DNA from: Cryobacterium luteum
Lineage (GTDB): Bacteria > Actinomycetota > Actinomycetes > Actinomycetales > Microbacteriaceae
NCBI RefSeq assembly: GCF_900110125.1
Contig: NZ_FOCN01000005.1
Location: 1 to 64,000 of the forward strand
Length of the DNA: 64,000 nt
Reading direction: 5' to 3'
Positions within the stretch are counted from its first letter, which is position 1. Every line of letters begins with the position of its first letter. A program made the position numbers and the translations under genes. Under the pieces are notes generated by a model. The model was not told the DNA's origin. It made no database searches and worked only from the letters and a program-made list of their open reading frames with translations. Shown here one piece after another: positions 25,062-34,110 of this stretch.

Positions 25062-25112
25062 GGGACTGTACAAGGTTACAGGCCGTCGACGCTCATGCGG
25101 TCAACACGCGCA

Positions 25113-26243
25113 TCAGCGCAGCGCGGCGAGGTCGTCCATGACCGAGTAGCCGGGGACGGCGGGCACCGGTGCTCCGCTCGTCACCAGGCCGGCGATCTCC
25201 CTGCCCAAGTGCGCGGTCGAGAAACCCATGCGCGGCCCGGCGGTCGCCGGCAACTGGGCCAGAAGGTGCACGGCGGCGGCCTCGATGGCACGAGCGGCGT
25301 CGATCTCGCCGAGGTGGGCGAGGCACATGGCGGTCGAGAGCACCGCCCCGATCGGATTGGCCCAGCCCCGGCCGGCAATGTCGGGAGCCGAGCCGTGAAT
25401 GGCCTCGAACATGCTCGGGCCACAGCCGTCGAGGTTGAGGTTGGCGCTCGCGGCGACGCCGAGACCGCCCTGGATGGCCGCGCCCAGGTCGGTGATGATG
25501 TCGCCGAAGAGGTTGTCGGTCACCACCACATTGAAGCGTTCCGGAGTTGTCGGCAGGTAGAAGCACAGGGCGTCGACGTGCACGTAGTCCACTGGAACGG
25601 TCGGAAAGCGCGCACTCAGGTCGTCGACCGTCGACTGCCAGAGCGTGCCGGCCTCGACCAGGATGTTCTTCTTGTGGCACAGGGTCAGCGTGCCACCGCG
25701 CCGTTCGGCGAGTCGAAACGCGAATTCGACCACGCGCTCCACGCCCATGCGGGTGTTGACCGATTCCTGCACGGCGACGGCGTGCGGGGTGCCGACGTGC
25801 ACCGTCGATCCGCGGCCGACATAGGAGCCCTCGGTGTTTTCCCGCACAATCACGAGGTCGCAGCGCTCCGGCGTGAGGCCCGCGATGGGCGTGGTCACTC
25901 CCGGATACAGCTTTACCGGTCGCAGGTTCACCGCCTGCGCAAAGCTGCGACGCATCTCGAGAATGAATCCGCGCTCCAAAACGCCCGGCGCGACGGCCGG
26001 GTCCCCCATGGCACCGAACAGAATGGCGTCGTGGTCACGCAGCTGCGCCTGCAGGGCGGGCGTGAAGAGTTCGCCGGTGGCCAGGTAGTGCCGGGCACCG
26101 GCCGAAATCTCGGTCAGCTCTGCCCGAAACCCGAACAACGACTCCGCCGCCGCGAGCACCTCGAGTGACGCGTCGATCACCTCTGGTCCGATTCCGTCGC
26201 CGCGGATCACGGCCAGCCGGTGGACTCTCGTTGTGCTGGTCAT
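25113..26243 (-). CDS. isocitrate/isopropylmalate dehydrogenase-family enzyme (3-IPMDH or tartrate/malate dehydrogenase-like)
   Basis: The 376-aa NAD-dependent beta-decarboxylating dehydrogenase opens with IRGDGIGPEVI. It has the substrate loop EMRRSFAQAVNLRPVKLYPG, the signature VVTDNLFGDIITDLGAAIQGGLGVAASAN with catalytic Asp residues, and HGSAPDIAGRGWANPIG for NAD binding. The genomic setting among catabolic genes, rather than leuCD or ilv genes, argues for a side pathway such as tartrate or alkylmalate use. ATG 26243 has GAGGGAGAG upstream. It is divergent from the aldehyde dehydrogenase gene with a TGGTCAGACCA operator between them. Confidence 0.85.
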   Translation of the reverse strand: MTSTTRVHRLAVIRGDGIGPEVIDASLEVLAAAESLFGFRAELTEISAGARHYLATGELFTPALQAQLRDHDAILFGAMGDPAVAPGVLERGFILEMRRSFAQAVNLRPVKLYPGVTTPIAGLTPERCDLVIVRENTEGSYVGRGSTVHVGTPHAVAVQESVNTRMGVERVVEFAFRLAERRGGTLTLCHKKNILVEAGTLWQSTVDDLSARFPTVPVDYVHVDALCFYLPTTPERFNVVVTDNLFGDIITDLGAAIQGGLGVAASANLNLDGCGPSMFEAIHGSAPDIAGRGWANPIGAVLSTAMCLAHLGEIDAARAIEAAAVHLLAQLPATAGPRMGFSTAHLGREIAGLVTSGAPVPAVPGYSVMDDLAALR

Positions 26244-26321
26244 TGGGCTCTCCCTCATGAACGGATGCGCGCCGCGACAGATGATTGACCTGACGATCGC
26301 CACTCGATACCCTAGTTAGGT

Positions 26322-26338
26322 TACTGGTCAGACCAGTA
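26322..26338. promoter_or_regulatory. FadR/GntR-type operator, 17-bp perfect palindrome
   Basis: TACTGGTCAGACCAGTA is fully symmetric around the central A. FadR-subfamily GntR regulators typically bind TGGT-N3-ACCA. The same TGGTCAGACCA core lies at 36758-36768, upstream of the local FadR-type regulator gene. The site is placed to control both divergent catabolic operons. Confidence 0.75.
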
Positions 26339-26372
26339 GAAATGCCAGCACCCCTTAACAGAAGGCAGTCCC

Positions 26373-27821
26373 GTGGCTCCGTTCCCGATCCCCTACCCGA
26401 CCGGGCTCCCCATCGGCGAACGCTGGCTGGACTGCGCCGAGCAGGAGGAGATCGTATTCCCCTTCGACGGCTCCCCCGTCGCGTTCGCCCCGGTCGGCAC
26501 AGCGGCGCAGGCCGCGCTCGCGGTGGACGCGGCCGCCGCGGTACGCGCGGAACTGGCCGGGCTGAGCACGGGCATCCGTCGTACCCTACTCATCGCTATT
26601 CACGATGCCCTCGCCGAGCGAAGCGCTGACTTCGAGCAACTGCTCGTGCTGGAGACTGGCAAGCCGCTCACGGACTGCCGCACCGAGGTCGCTCGCGCCC
26701 TCACCACGTGGTCGGCCAGCGCCGAGGAGGTCGCCCACCTGCACGGTGAGACCGTTCCGCTCGACCTGCAGCCCAGCGGGGTGGGAATGATCGGCTACTG
26801 GACGCGGCGACCGGCCGGAATCGTCGTGGGCATCACCGGCTTCAACTACCCCTTTCTGCTGGCCAGCCACAAACTCGCTCCCGCTCTTGCTGCCGGCTGC
26901 CCGATCATCATCAAACCGGCCCCGAACACACCGCTGACCACGCTGTGGGTGGTGGACCTCATTCGCGGGGTATTGTGCGACCACGGGGTATCGACCGCTG
27001 CCGTTCAGCTCGTCACGGGCGGAATCGCCGTCGGCGAGGCCCTCGTCCGCGACCCGCGGGTGGCCGTGGTCTCCTTCACCGGCTCTGCCGCCGTCGGGCA
27101 CCAGATTGCCCGCGACGCTGCGCCGCGCAAGGTCGTACTCGAACTCGGCGCCAACACCGCGCTGATCGTGGCGAGCGACGCCGACCTCGGGAAGGCCGTC
27201 GACGCGGTGATTCGCGGCGGCTTCTACGCCAATGGTCAGGCCTGTATCTCGGTGCAGCGCATTCTGGTACACGACACGATCGCCGACGAATTCGAGCGGA
27301 TGCTGCTCGCCCGCCTGCCCGAGGTGCGCGTCGGTGACCCCCGCGACGAAAGCACCCGCGTGGCACCGGTCATCAATGAGGCTTCAACCGAGCGCATCCT
27401 GGCTTGGATCGATGCCGCCAGGGCGAGCGGGGCGCGGGTGCTGGCCGGCGGCCACCGGATCGACCGAAGTATCGCCCCGACCGTGCTGACGGATGTTCCC
27501 TACGACGCCCTGGTCTGGTGCGAGGAGATCTTCGGACCGGTTGTGGTGCTGCAGCGCATCTCCGACCTCGGTTCGGCCATCGCGCTGGTCAACCGCTCGC
27601 GTTACGGCCTGCAGGCCGCCATCTTCACCGGATCGCTGCAACGAGCCTTTCAGGCCATCAACGAGCTAAACGTCGGCGGCGTGGTAGTCAACGAGATTCC
27701 CGGTTTTCGCTCCGACATCATGCCCTATGGCGGCGTCAAGGATTCCGGCACCGGCCGGGAAGGGCCGCGCTTCGCCATCGAGGAGTTCACCGTGACCCGC
27801 ATGGCCATGATCCGCCCGTGA
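26373..27821 (+). CDS. NAD(P)-dependent aldehyde dehydrogenase
   Basis: The 482-aa enzyme oxidises an aldehyde to the acid. Motifs: GITGFNYPFLLASHKLAPALAAGCPIIIKPAP (coenzyme binding), SFTGSAAVG, ELGANTALIV with the general-base Glu, and FYANGQACISVQRI with the catalytic Cys at about residue 290. It ends with the usual EEFTVTRM helix. GTG 26373 is the start, following AAGG. The SDR gene begins 20 nt after its stop, so the two form an operon. It sits under the FadR-type operator at 26322. Confidence 0.9.
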   Translation: MAPFPIPYPTGLPIGERWLDCAEQEEIVFPFDGSPVAFAPVGTAAQAALAVDAAAAVRAELAGLSTGIRRTLLIAIHDALAERSADFEQLLVLETGKPLTDCRTEVARALTTWSASAEEVAHLHGETVPLDLQPSGVGMIGYWTRRPAGIVVGITGFNYPFLLASHKLAPALAAGCPIIIKPAPNTPLTTLWVVDLIRGVLCDHGVSTAAVQLVTGGIAVGEALVRDPRVAVVSFTGSAAVGHQIARDAAPRKVVLELGANTALIVASDADLGKAVDAVIRGGFYANGQACISVQRILVHDTIADEFERMLLARLPEVRVGDPRDESTRVAPVINEASTERILAWIDAARASGARVLAGGHRIDRSIAPTVLTDVPYDALVWCEEIFGPVVVLQRISDLGSAIALVNRSRYGLQAAIFTGSLQRAFQAINELNVGGVVVNEIPGFRSDIMPYGGVKDSGTGREGPRFAIEEFTVTRMAMIRP

Positions 27822-27841
27822 ACCAGAACAAAGGAACCTCG

Positions 27842-28615
27842 ATGGACTACACCCAGCTGTTCCAGTTCTCCGGTCGCCGGGTTCTCGTGATCGGGGCCGG
27901 AAGCGGCATCGGCCGAGAGAGCGCCCTCGCCCTGCACGCCCACGGCGCCACGGTGATCTGCGCCGACCGGGACGCCCCGAGCGCGGCGGCCACCGCGGCG
28001 CAGCTCGGCGCCGGAGCCAGCGCGCTGCAGCTCGACGTTCTCAACCAGGAAGCCGTTCGGGCCGTCGCCCGCGACCTGACCGACCTCGCCGCTCTCGTCT
28101 TCACAGCGGCCACCAACGTGCGAAAGCGCATCGCGGACTACACGCTCGACGAGTTCGATCGCGTCGTGAATCTCAACCTGCGCGCTGCCTTCGTCCTCAT
28201 CCAGGCCTTTGCGCCGACGATGGCGGCCAACGGCGGCGGCAGCATCATCGGCTTCGCCTCCATTCGGGCGGTCACGGTCGAGCCCGGCCAGGGGGTTTAC
28301 GCGGCGACCAAGGCCGGGCTGGTGCAGCTGCTGCGCACCGCCGCGGCAGAATACGGGCCCGCCGGGGTGCGGGTAAACGCGATCTCCCCCGGCGTCGTGG
28401 AGACGCCCCTGACGGCACAAATCAAGAACGATCCCGAGTGGTACAACGCCTACGCCGCCAAGAGCGCCCTCGGCCGCTGGTCGACTCCGAGCGAACTGGC
28501 CGGCGCCGTGGTCTATCTTGCCTCGGACGCCTCGCGTTTCGTCACCGGGTCGGTGCTCACCGTCGATGGCGGCTGGACCGCCGTCGACGGCCGCTTCGAC
28601 CCGCCGAACGCCTAG
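27842..28615 (+). CDS. short-chain dehydrogenase/reductase (SDR)
   Basis: A 257-aa classical SDR with Rossmann motif GAGSGIGRES, NNAG-position variant TAATN, catalytic YxxxK in VYAATKAGL, and PG motif ISPGVVETPL. It likely interconverts an alcohol and a ketone or aldehyde with NAD(P). With the aldehyde dehydrogenase directly upstream, an alcohol-to-aldehyde-to-acid sequence is plausible. The longer upstream frame is a shadow of the aldehyde dehydrogenase gene; ATG 27842 follows AAAGGAACC. Confidence 0.9.
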   Translation: MDYTQLFQFSGRRVLVIGAGSGIGRESALALHAHGATVICADRDAPSAAATAAQLGAGASALQLDVLNQEAVRAVARDLTDLAALVFTAATNVRKRIADYTLDEFDRVVNLNLRAAFVLIQAFAPTMAANGGGSIIGFASIRAVTVEPGQGVYAATKAGLVQLLRTAAAEYGPAGVRVNAISPGVVETPLTAQIKNDPEWYNAYAAKSALGRWSTPSELAGAVVYLASDASRFVTGSVLTVDGGWTAVDGRFDPPNA

Positions 28616-28668
28616 GGCGTGTAAGTGGCGCGGTGGAGCCGGCAGTTGCCTGCCGACCCTTTCACCAG

Positions 28669-29853
28669 CTAGCGGACGACGCGCTCGAATCCGGATGCGC
28701 CTTTTCCGGTCCAGCGGTGCAGCTCAAGTGTGGCTGCTTGCTGCGCATGGCCGCTGGAGCTGTCGCGAAAGTCTCGGGCGACGTAGAAATAGCCGTCACC
28801 GACGGGCTCGATGCCGACGTCCGACTTGAACTCCCAGCCGTAGATGCCGGTGGCTTCGTGTTTCAGCCCCTGCTGCAGGAGCGGCACGACGAGGCCGGTT
28901 TCATCGTTGGGCTGGCCTTCAATGATCTGCTCGTGCGGAGCGGTGGTCCCATCCAGCACGTAGAGCGTCCGGTTCGGGTACCCGGGCTTGCCGCCGCGGT
29001 AGACGCCCATGTACCAGAGGTTGCTCTGTTCGTCGTAGGCGAGGTTCTGCACGCCGAAGGCGGTGTTTCCGGTGTGGACGAAGTACTTGGCGTCCTCGTC
29101 GACCGGGCCGGAAGTGTGCGGATCGGCCTGGGTCAGTTGGCGTTCGTACTTTCCCCATCGGGAAACGTCATACTGCAGAAGCACCTGGTGATCGTTGTCG
29201 GCCCGAGCATCGTTGCGGTAGACACCGTAGGCGACCATCAGCTGCTGCTTGCCGCTTTTCTTTCCGAACTCGGGACCGAAGGAGACGCCGTCAATGCCGC
29301 TGGAACCATACCGGTGGTCTGCGGTGCTGGCGGTGTTGCCGTCGAATACGCCGTTGCCGTCCATATCCGCCGTGAAGTCCTCGACGACCTCCTCGAGGTA
29401 CACGGCCGTGACTAAGCCTGAATCCTCGGCGTCCATGCCGACAGCGTTGATCTTGTCGACGTCAAAGATTGCGATGTAGAAGGCCTCTTCGGCCTTGTAC
29501 TCGAGGGAACCGTAGACGCGGCCGTCCTGAGTGTTGAAGTCCAGGTCGCCGAGGTGGCCGGTGAACCCCTCGACCGTCCCGATGACATTACCCGTCAAAT
29601 CAGTCTTGACCAGCGTGTCTGTAAACGAGTGGTACACATACCCGTTCTTCTCATCGATCGCGATGCCTTGAATGTGTCCGGCGTCCCACGACCCGGAATC
29701 AATGGTCGTGGGGTAGTTTTCGATAGCCGCCGGCGCCTCTGCATGGGCGGGAGGTCCCTGCGGGTCGGCGGGTGCCGCGCTGACCGGCGCTGCCACGCTC
29801 AGCGCGGCGGCCAGCGCAACGGTGGCGGGTAGTAGTGCGAATGTGCTCTTCAC
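28669..29853 (-). CDS. secreted protein, probably beta-propeller-like, function unknown
   Basis: The 394-aa precursor has a Sec signal peptide (residues 1-27, cleavage after PVSA). Repeating strands such as GIAIDEKNGYVYHSFTD, GDLDFNTQDGRVYGSLEY and FGVQNLAYDEQSNLWYMGVY suggest a propeller with blades of about 45 residues. An EF-hand-like DMDGNGVFDGNT could bind calcium. GTG 29853 follows GAGGAG. It lies between the SDR and amidase genes, convergent to the former. It may process or bind an extracellular substrate of the neighbouring pathway, but this is only positional. Confidence 0.7.
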   Translation of the reverse strand: MKSTFALLPATVALAAALSVAAPVSAAPADPQGPPAHAEAPAAIENYPTTIDSGSWDAGHIQGIAIDEKNGYVYHSFTDTLVKTDLTGNVIGTVEGFTGHLGDLDFNTQDGRVYGSLEYKAEEAFYIAIFDVDKINAVGMDAEDSGLVTAVYLEEVVEDFTADMDGNGVFDGNTASTADHRYGSSGIDGVSFGPEFGKKSGKQQLMVAYGVYRNDARADNDHQVLLQYDVSRWGKYERQLTQADPHTSGPVDEDAKYFVHTGNTAFGVQNLAYDEQSNLWYMGVYRGGKPGYPNRTLYVLDGTTAPHEQIIEGQPNDETGLVVPLLQQGLKHEATGIYGWEFKSDVGIEPVGDGYFYVARDFRDSSSGHAQQAATLELHRWTGKGASGFERVVR

Positions 29854-30002
29854 GATTTACGCTCCTCGGATCCGGTGGGAGTGAATGATGCCGGGCCCCA
29901 CTTCCCGGCGACACCAACCCTGCCCCTCCGGTACGAACGTCCGAACACGAGGACATGAACGGCACGAGAACCCTGAAGAGCACTGCCAGCCCGTCGCGCG
30001 AG

Positions 30003-31436
30003 TCAGCGCGCCAGCTGGCCCACCGTGTGAAAGGGCCAGACCGGCTCGGCCGCTGCCGGCCGTGCCTGCTCGTACCAGTGCGTGGCCCGCAGCACGGCGA
30101 GGTCCTCGAAACGACGTCCGGCAATATGCAGCCCGATCGGGCGTCCGTCGGCGGTGAACCCGCAGTTCACCGAGCTGGCCGGCTGCTCCGAGAAGTTGTA
30201 CGGCGCGGTGAACGCGATGTGGTCGAGCGAGGTGGCCGCGTCGTTGGTCGGCATCGGCCATTCCGCAGGAAAGGCCGCGACAGGCGACACCGGCGACAGC
30301 ACTACGTCATAGGGCGCGGTGGCCGCGACGGTCGCCGCGCGCAGGTCTTGGATGCTCTGGTAGCAGCGCACCACCTCGGTCCCCGATACCCCTGCTCCGC
30401 CCAGCACCCAGTCCCGAATGAAGTCGAGCACCAGCGCCTGCCGCGCCGGTTTGAGCACCTCATAGTCGGCGAGGGAGCGCACCCTCAGAAACAGGTCGAG
30501 GTCGGCGAGGTATTTCGCGGTCATCGGCGGGGCGATCTGCTCCACGATCGCTCCGGCCGCCGCAAAGAGTTCCACCGCCTGTAGAACGGATGCCGCCACC
30601 TCCGGGTCGGTCGAAAGACCCGCCCCACCCGCGAGGTGAAAGCCTACTTTCAATCCAGTCACACCCGATTCGCCGCAGTGCACGTCGGTCCAGTCGAGGT
30701 GTTGGTCGCCGAGAGCGGTGTAGTCGCGCGGGTCTGGCCGGGTGAGCACCCCCAGGAACAGCGCGGCATCATCCACTGTTCGGGTGAGCGGTCCGGCGAC
30801 CCGGCCCATGTAGGGCGGGTCGACGGCCACTCGGCCGAAACTCGGTTTCAACGTCACAAGCCCGAGCCAGGTGGCCGGCAGCCGCAGCGAGCCGCCGATG
30901 TCGGAGCCGAGGTGCAGCGGGCCGATCCCGGCTGCGGCCGCAGCGCCCGCGCCGGCGCTCGACCCGCCGACGGTCCAGGCAGGGTTCCACGGGCTGCGAG
31001 TCACGCCGTGCAGGCTTGAGACCCCGGAGGACAGCATGCCGTAGTCGGGCATCACCGTGACGCCGAAGATGACGCCGCCGGCCTCCCGAACGCGCGCGGC
31101 GCTCGGCCCGTCGACGGTCGCAACCGGTGCGTCGAACTTGGCTGCGGTGCCGGACGGCTGGCTGAAGCCGCGCACCGCGACGTTCTCCTTGATGCTCGTC
31201 GGCACGCCGTCGATCGGTCCGCGCGGCATCCCGGCCGCCCACCGGCGTTCACTCGCGGCGGCCGCGGCGAGCGCTCCGACCCGGTCGAGACCCCAGAAGC
31301 AGTTCAGCTCGGGCTGCAGACGCTCGGCCTTGTCGAGCACCGCGGCCGTCACCTCGACCGGGGAGAGGTCACCGCTTCGGTAGCGCCGAACGAGTTCGGT
31401 CGCCGGCAGGCATTCGATGGGCGCGGTCTCGGCCAT
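30003..31436 (-). CDS. amidase signature-family hydrolase
   Basis: The 477-aa enzyme hydrolyses an amide bond. The Ser-cisSer-Lys triad is visible: Lys83 (PTSIKENV), the GGSSAGAG serine pair (159-160), and nucleophile Ser183 (DIGGSLRLP). It is not GatA, which has its own gene at 55460. ATG 31436 follows GAGGG; the frame upstream is noise. It begins 30 nt after the ABC ATPase gene, so it is the last gene of the importer operon. It is likely to cleave the amide that the ABC system imports. Confidence 0.9.
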   Translation of the reverse strand: MAETAPIECLPATELVRRYRSGDLSPVEVTAAVLDKAERLQPELNCFWGLDRVGALAAAAASERRWAAGMPRGPIDGVPTSIKENVAVRGFSQPSGTAAKFDAPVATVDGPSAARVREAGGVIFGVTVMPDYGMLSSGVSSLHGVTRSPWNPAWTVGGSSAGAGAAAAAGIGPLHLGSDIGGSLRLPATWLGLVTLKPSFGRVAVDPPYMGRVAGPLTRTVDDAALFLGVLTRPDPRDYTALGDQHLDWTDVHCGESGVTGLKVGFHLAGGAGLSTDPEVAASVLQAVELFAAAGAIVEQIAPPMTAKYLADLDLFLRVRSLADYEVLKPARQALVLDFIRDWVLGGAGVSGTEVVRCYQSIQDLRAATVAATAPYDVVLSPVSPVAAFPAEWPMPTNDAATSLDHIAFTAPYNFSEQPASSVNCGFTADGRPIGLHIAGRRFEDLAVLRATHWYEQARPAAAEPVWPFHTVGQLAR

Positions 31437-31465
31437 GGTCCCTCTTCCAATTGTTCGGTGCTGCA

Positions 31466-33235
31466 TCAGTTCGCCGCGCGTCGGGCGAGGTCGCGCATCG
31501 ACGGCGTCGCGCTGACCAGCTGCCTTGTGTAGGGATGCAGGGGGCGATCGTAAACGCTCGCGGTGGGCCCGCATTCGACGATGCGCCCGTCGGAGATGAC
31601 GGCGACGGTGTCGCAGAGGTGGCGAATGACGCCGAGGTCGTGGGAGACGAACACGAGGGTGAGCTGGTATTCATCAACCAGATCGGCCAGCAGATTGAGC
31701 ACCTGAGCCCGCACCGACACGTCGAGGGCGCTGACCGCTTCGTCAGCCACGAGCACACGCGGCCGAGTGATGAGCGCCCGCGCAATGGAGATGCGTTGCC
31801 GTTGGCCGCCGGAGAACTGGTGCGGATGCCGGTGCATCACGTCGGCATCGAGCCCGACCGCATTGAGCTGGGCTTCGACCCGGGCCAGGGCGTCGGCGCG
31901 GCTGACGTTGCGCAACGGTTCGGCGACGATGTCGCGCACGCGCATGCGCGGATCCAGCGATCCCATCGGGTCCTGGAAGACGATCTGCACCTGGCTGCGA
32001 AAGTCCCGCAGTTGCCGTTCCGAGGCGCCGGCGATGGACTGCCCGAGCACGTCGACCGTCCCGGCGGAAGGCTGGTCGAGGGCGCAGAGGATGCGCATGA
32101 GCGTGGATTTGCCCGACCCGGACTCGCCGACGATGCCGAACCGTTGGCCCTCGCCCACGTCGAACGACACCTCGCGCAGGCCGTGCACGATCGGTGCCGG
32201 AGCGAACAGTCCCCCGCCGCGTCGGCGATACTGCCGACTGACGTCGCGCACCGAGATGGCCGGCACCCCGGCGACCTCATTGAAGACCACCGGTGGGCCG
32301 CCCTGTTCGAGGCGCTGGTGGGCGGCGCGGTGCGGCGGCAGAATCGGCGCGGCGGCGGCATCCGCTGCAACCGGACGAGGCGAGGATGCGGCCGCACGCG
32401 GGGTGCTGATTACGGGCATCGACATGGTGTGCAGCCGGCCCCGGTCGTCGACCGAAGAGAGATCGGAGGCCGCAATGAGTTTCTGCGTATACGGATGCTG
32501 CGGCGCGGTCAGCACCCGCCCGACCGGTCCGTCTTCGACGATGTCGCCCTCGTACATCACGAGCACCCGCTGGCACACCTCCGCGACCACCGCGATGTCG
32601 TGCGTGATCAGCAGCAGCGCGGTGCCGCGGTCGGTGACGAGGTTGCCGATGAGTTTCAGAACCTCGGCCTGCACGGTGACGTCGAGCGCCGTGGTCGGTT
32701 CGTCGCAGAGCAGCAGCTGCGGGTCGTTGGCCATGGCCATGGCCAACATCACGCGCTGGCGCTGCCCGCCGGAGAGCTGGTGCGGAAATGCCAGGGCCGC
32801 TTCGGCCGGGTTCGGCAGCTTCACCTGCGCCAGCAGCTCAACGGCGCGGTCCCGAGCCTGCCGCCGACCCTTTTCGGTGCGGTGCACCGTCATGATCTCG
32901 GCCACCTGGGCGCCGACCCGCATAAGCGGGTTCAGGGCGGTCATCGGCTCCTGGAACACCATCGCCATGGTGTTGCCGCGCAGCGAATTCAGGCGACGCT
33001 CGCCGGCGGTGAGCAGGTCGGCTTCGACGCCGTTCAGGCGGATCGTGCCGCTGGCCGCAAGGGTTTCCGGCAGCAACCCCATAACGGATGTCGCGGTGAG
33101 CGACTTGCCGGAGCCGGACTCCCCGATCAGGCCCACTCGTTCGCCGGCCGCAATGTCGAAACTGATGCCGTGCAGCAGTTCGTTGAACGGTGAGCCGACC
33201 CGCAGGTCGCTCACGCTGAGGGTAGGTGTGCTCAT
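31466..33235 (-). CDS. dipeptide/oligopeptide ABC transporter, fused double ATP-binding protein (DppD-DppF)
   Basis: The 589-aa protein contains two complete ABC domains. The first has Walker A GESGSGKSLT, signature LSGGQRQR and Walker B LLLCDEPTTALD. The second has GESGSGKSTL, FSGGQRQR and VLVADEAVSALD. Each is followed by an oligopeptide-type C-terminal extension ending near LHPYTRQL. A linker of about 60 residues with Ala/Pro joins them. It energises import with the two permeases just upstream (4-bp overlap). Confidence 0.93.
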   Translation of the reverse strand: MSTPTLSVSDLRVGSPFNELLHGISFDIAAGERVGLIGESGSGKSLTATSVMGLLPETLAASGTIRLNGVEADLLTAGERRLNSLRGNTMAMVFQEPMTALNPLMRVGAQVAEIMTVHRTEKGRRQARDRAVELLAQVKLPNPAEAALAFPHQLSGGQRQRVMLAMAMANDPQLLLCDEPTTALDVTVQAEVLKLIGNLVTDRGTALLLITHDIAVVAEVCQRVLVMYEGDIVEDGPVGRVLTAPQHPYTQKLIAASDLSSVDDRGRLHTMSMPVISTPRAAASSPRPVAADAAAAPILPPHRAAHQRLEQGGPPVVFNEVAGVPAISVRDVSRQYRRRGGGLFAPAPIVHGLREVSFDVGEGQRFGIVGESGSGKSTLMRILCALDQPSAGTVDVLGQSIAGASERQLRDFRSQVQIVFQDPMGSLDPRMRVRDIVAEPLRNVSRADALARVEAQLNAVGLDADVMHRHPHQFSGGQRQRISIARALITRPRVLVADEAVSALDVSVRAQVLNLLADLVDEYQLTLVFVSHDLGVIRHLCDTVAVISDGRIVECGPTASVYDRPLHPYTRQLVSATPSMRDLARRAAN

Positions 33236-34110
33236 CGGTTCACCTGCATCTTGGGGTCGAAGCGATCGCGGAGGCCGTCACCGAGCAGGTTGAAACCGAG
33301 CACCACCACGGCGATGGCAATTCCCGGCCAGACGATGAGCAGCGGCTCGATGAACAGGTAGCCCTGGGCGTCCTGCAGCATACGCCCCCACGACGGCGTG
33401 GGCGGCGGTGTGCCGAGCCCCAGGTAGGAGAGCGCGGCCTCGGCGAGAACCGCGATGCCGAACGAGACGGAGGCCTGCACGATGAGCATGCCGCTGATGT
33501 TGGGCAGAACATGCCGCACCCCGATGAAGAAGCCGCTCTTGCCCGAGGCGCGGGCTGCCTGCACATATTCGCGGCTCATGACCTGCAGGGTACCGCTGCG
33601 GGCGATCAGGGCGAAGGCGGGTGCCGTGCCGATGCCGAGCGCGACCATGGCCGTGACCGTGCCCGCTCCGAAGATGGCACCGAAGATGATCGCGAGCAAC
33701 AGGGCGGGGAAGGCCAGGGAGATGTCGTTGCCGCGCATCATGAACTGGTCGAGACGGCCGGGATTCATGCCCGCCACGATGCCGAACGGCACGCCGAGCA
33801 GCGCGGCGATCCCAACCGCGACGGTGCCGACCAGCAGGGAGATCTGGGCGCCGCGCAGGATGGAACTGAACACATCACGCCCGAAACTGTCGGTGCCGAG
33901 CAGATGTTCCGCGCCGGGCGGCAGCAGGATGGAGTCTGAGAAGACCCCCTCGGGGTCGAACGGCGTCCAGAACGCTGACACGAGGGCCGCCAGCAGCACG
34001 AGGCCGATGAGCACGACGCCGGCCCAGAGTGTGGCACCGCCCCCGTTTTTGCTGCGGCGTGCGGGGGTGGGCCCGGTCGGTGTGGGGATCTGGGCATTGA
34101 CGGCGGTCAT
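33232..34110 (-). CDS. peptide-type ABC transporter permease (DppC-like)
   Basis: A 292-aa protein with six hydrophobic segments. It has the N-terminal OppC-type helix and GTDSFGRDVFSSILRGAQISL, then the EAA loop (YVQAARASGKSGFFIGVRHVLPN) that contacts the ATPase. It overlaps the genes on both sides by 4 bp, so it is translated in a coupled operon. The role is to form half the membrane channel of a Dpp/Opp-class importer. Confidence 0.93.
   Translation of the reverse strand: MTAVNAQIPTPTGPTPARRSKNGGGATLWAGVVLIGLVLLAALVSAFWTPFDPEGVFSDSILLPPGAEHLLGTDSFGRDVFSSILRGAQISLLVGTVAVGIAALLGVPFGIVAGMNPGRLDQFMMRGNDISLAFPALLLAIIFGAIFGAGTVTAMVALGIGTAPAFALIARSGTLQVMSREYVQAARASGKSGFFIGVRHVLPNISGMLIVQASVSFGIAVLAEAALSYLGLGTPPPTPSWGRMLQDAQGYLFIEPLLIVWPGIAIAVVVLGFNLLGDGLRDRFDPKMQVNR

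Noticed and set aside
31451-33193. 580-codon plus-strand frame
   Set aside because: Antisense to the double ABC ATPase, whose Walker and signature motifs are unambiguous on the minus strand.
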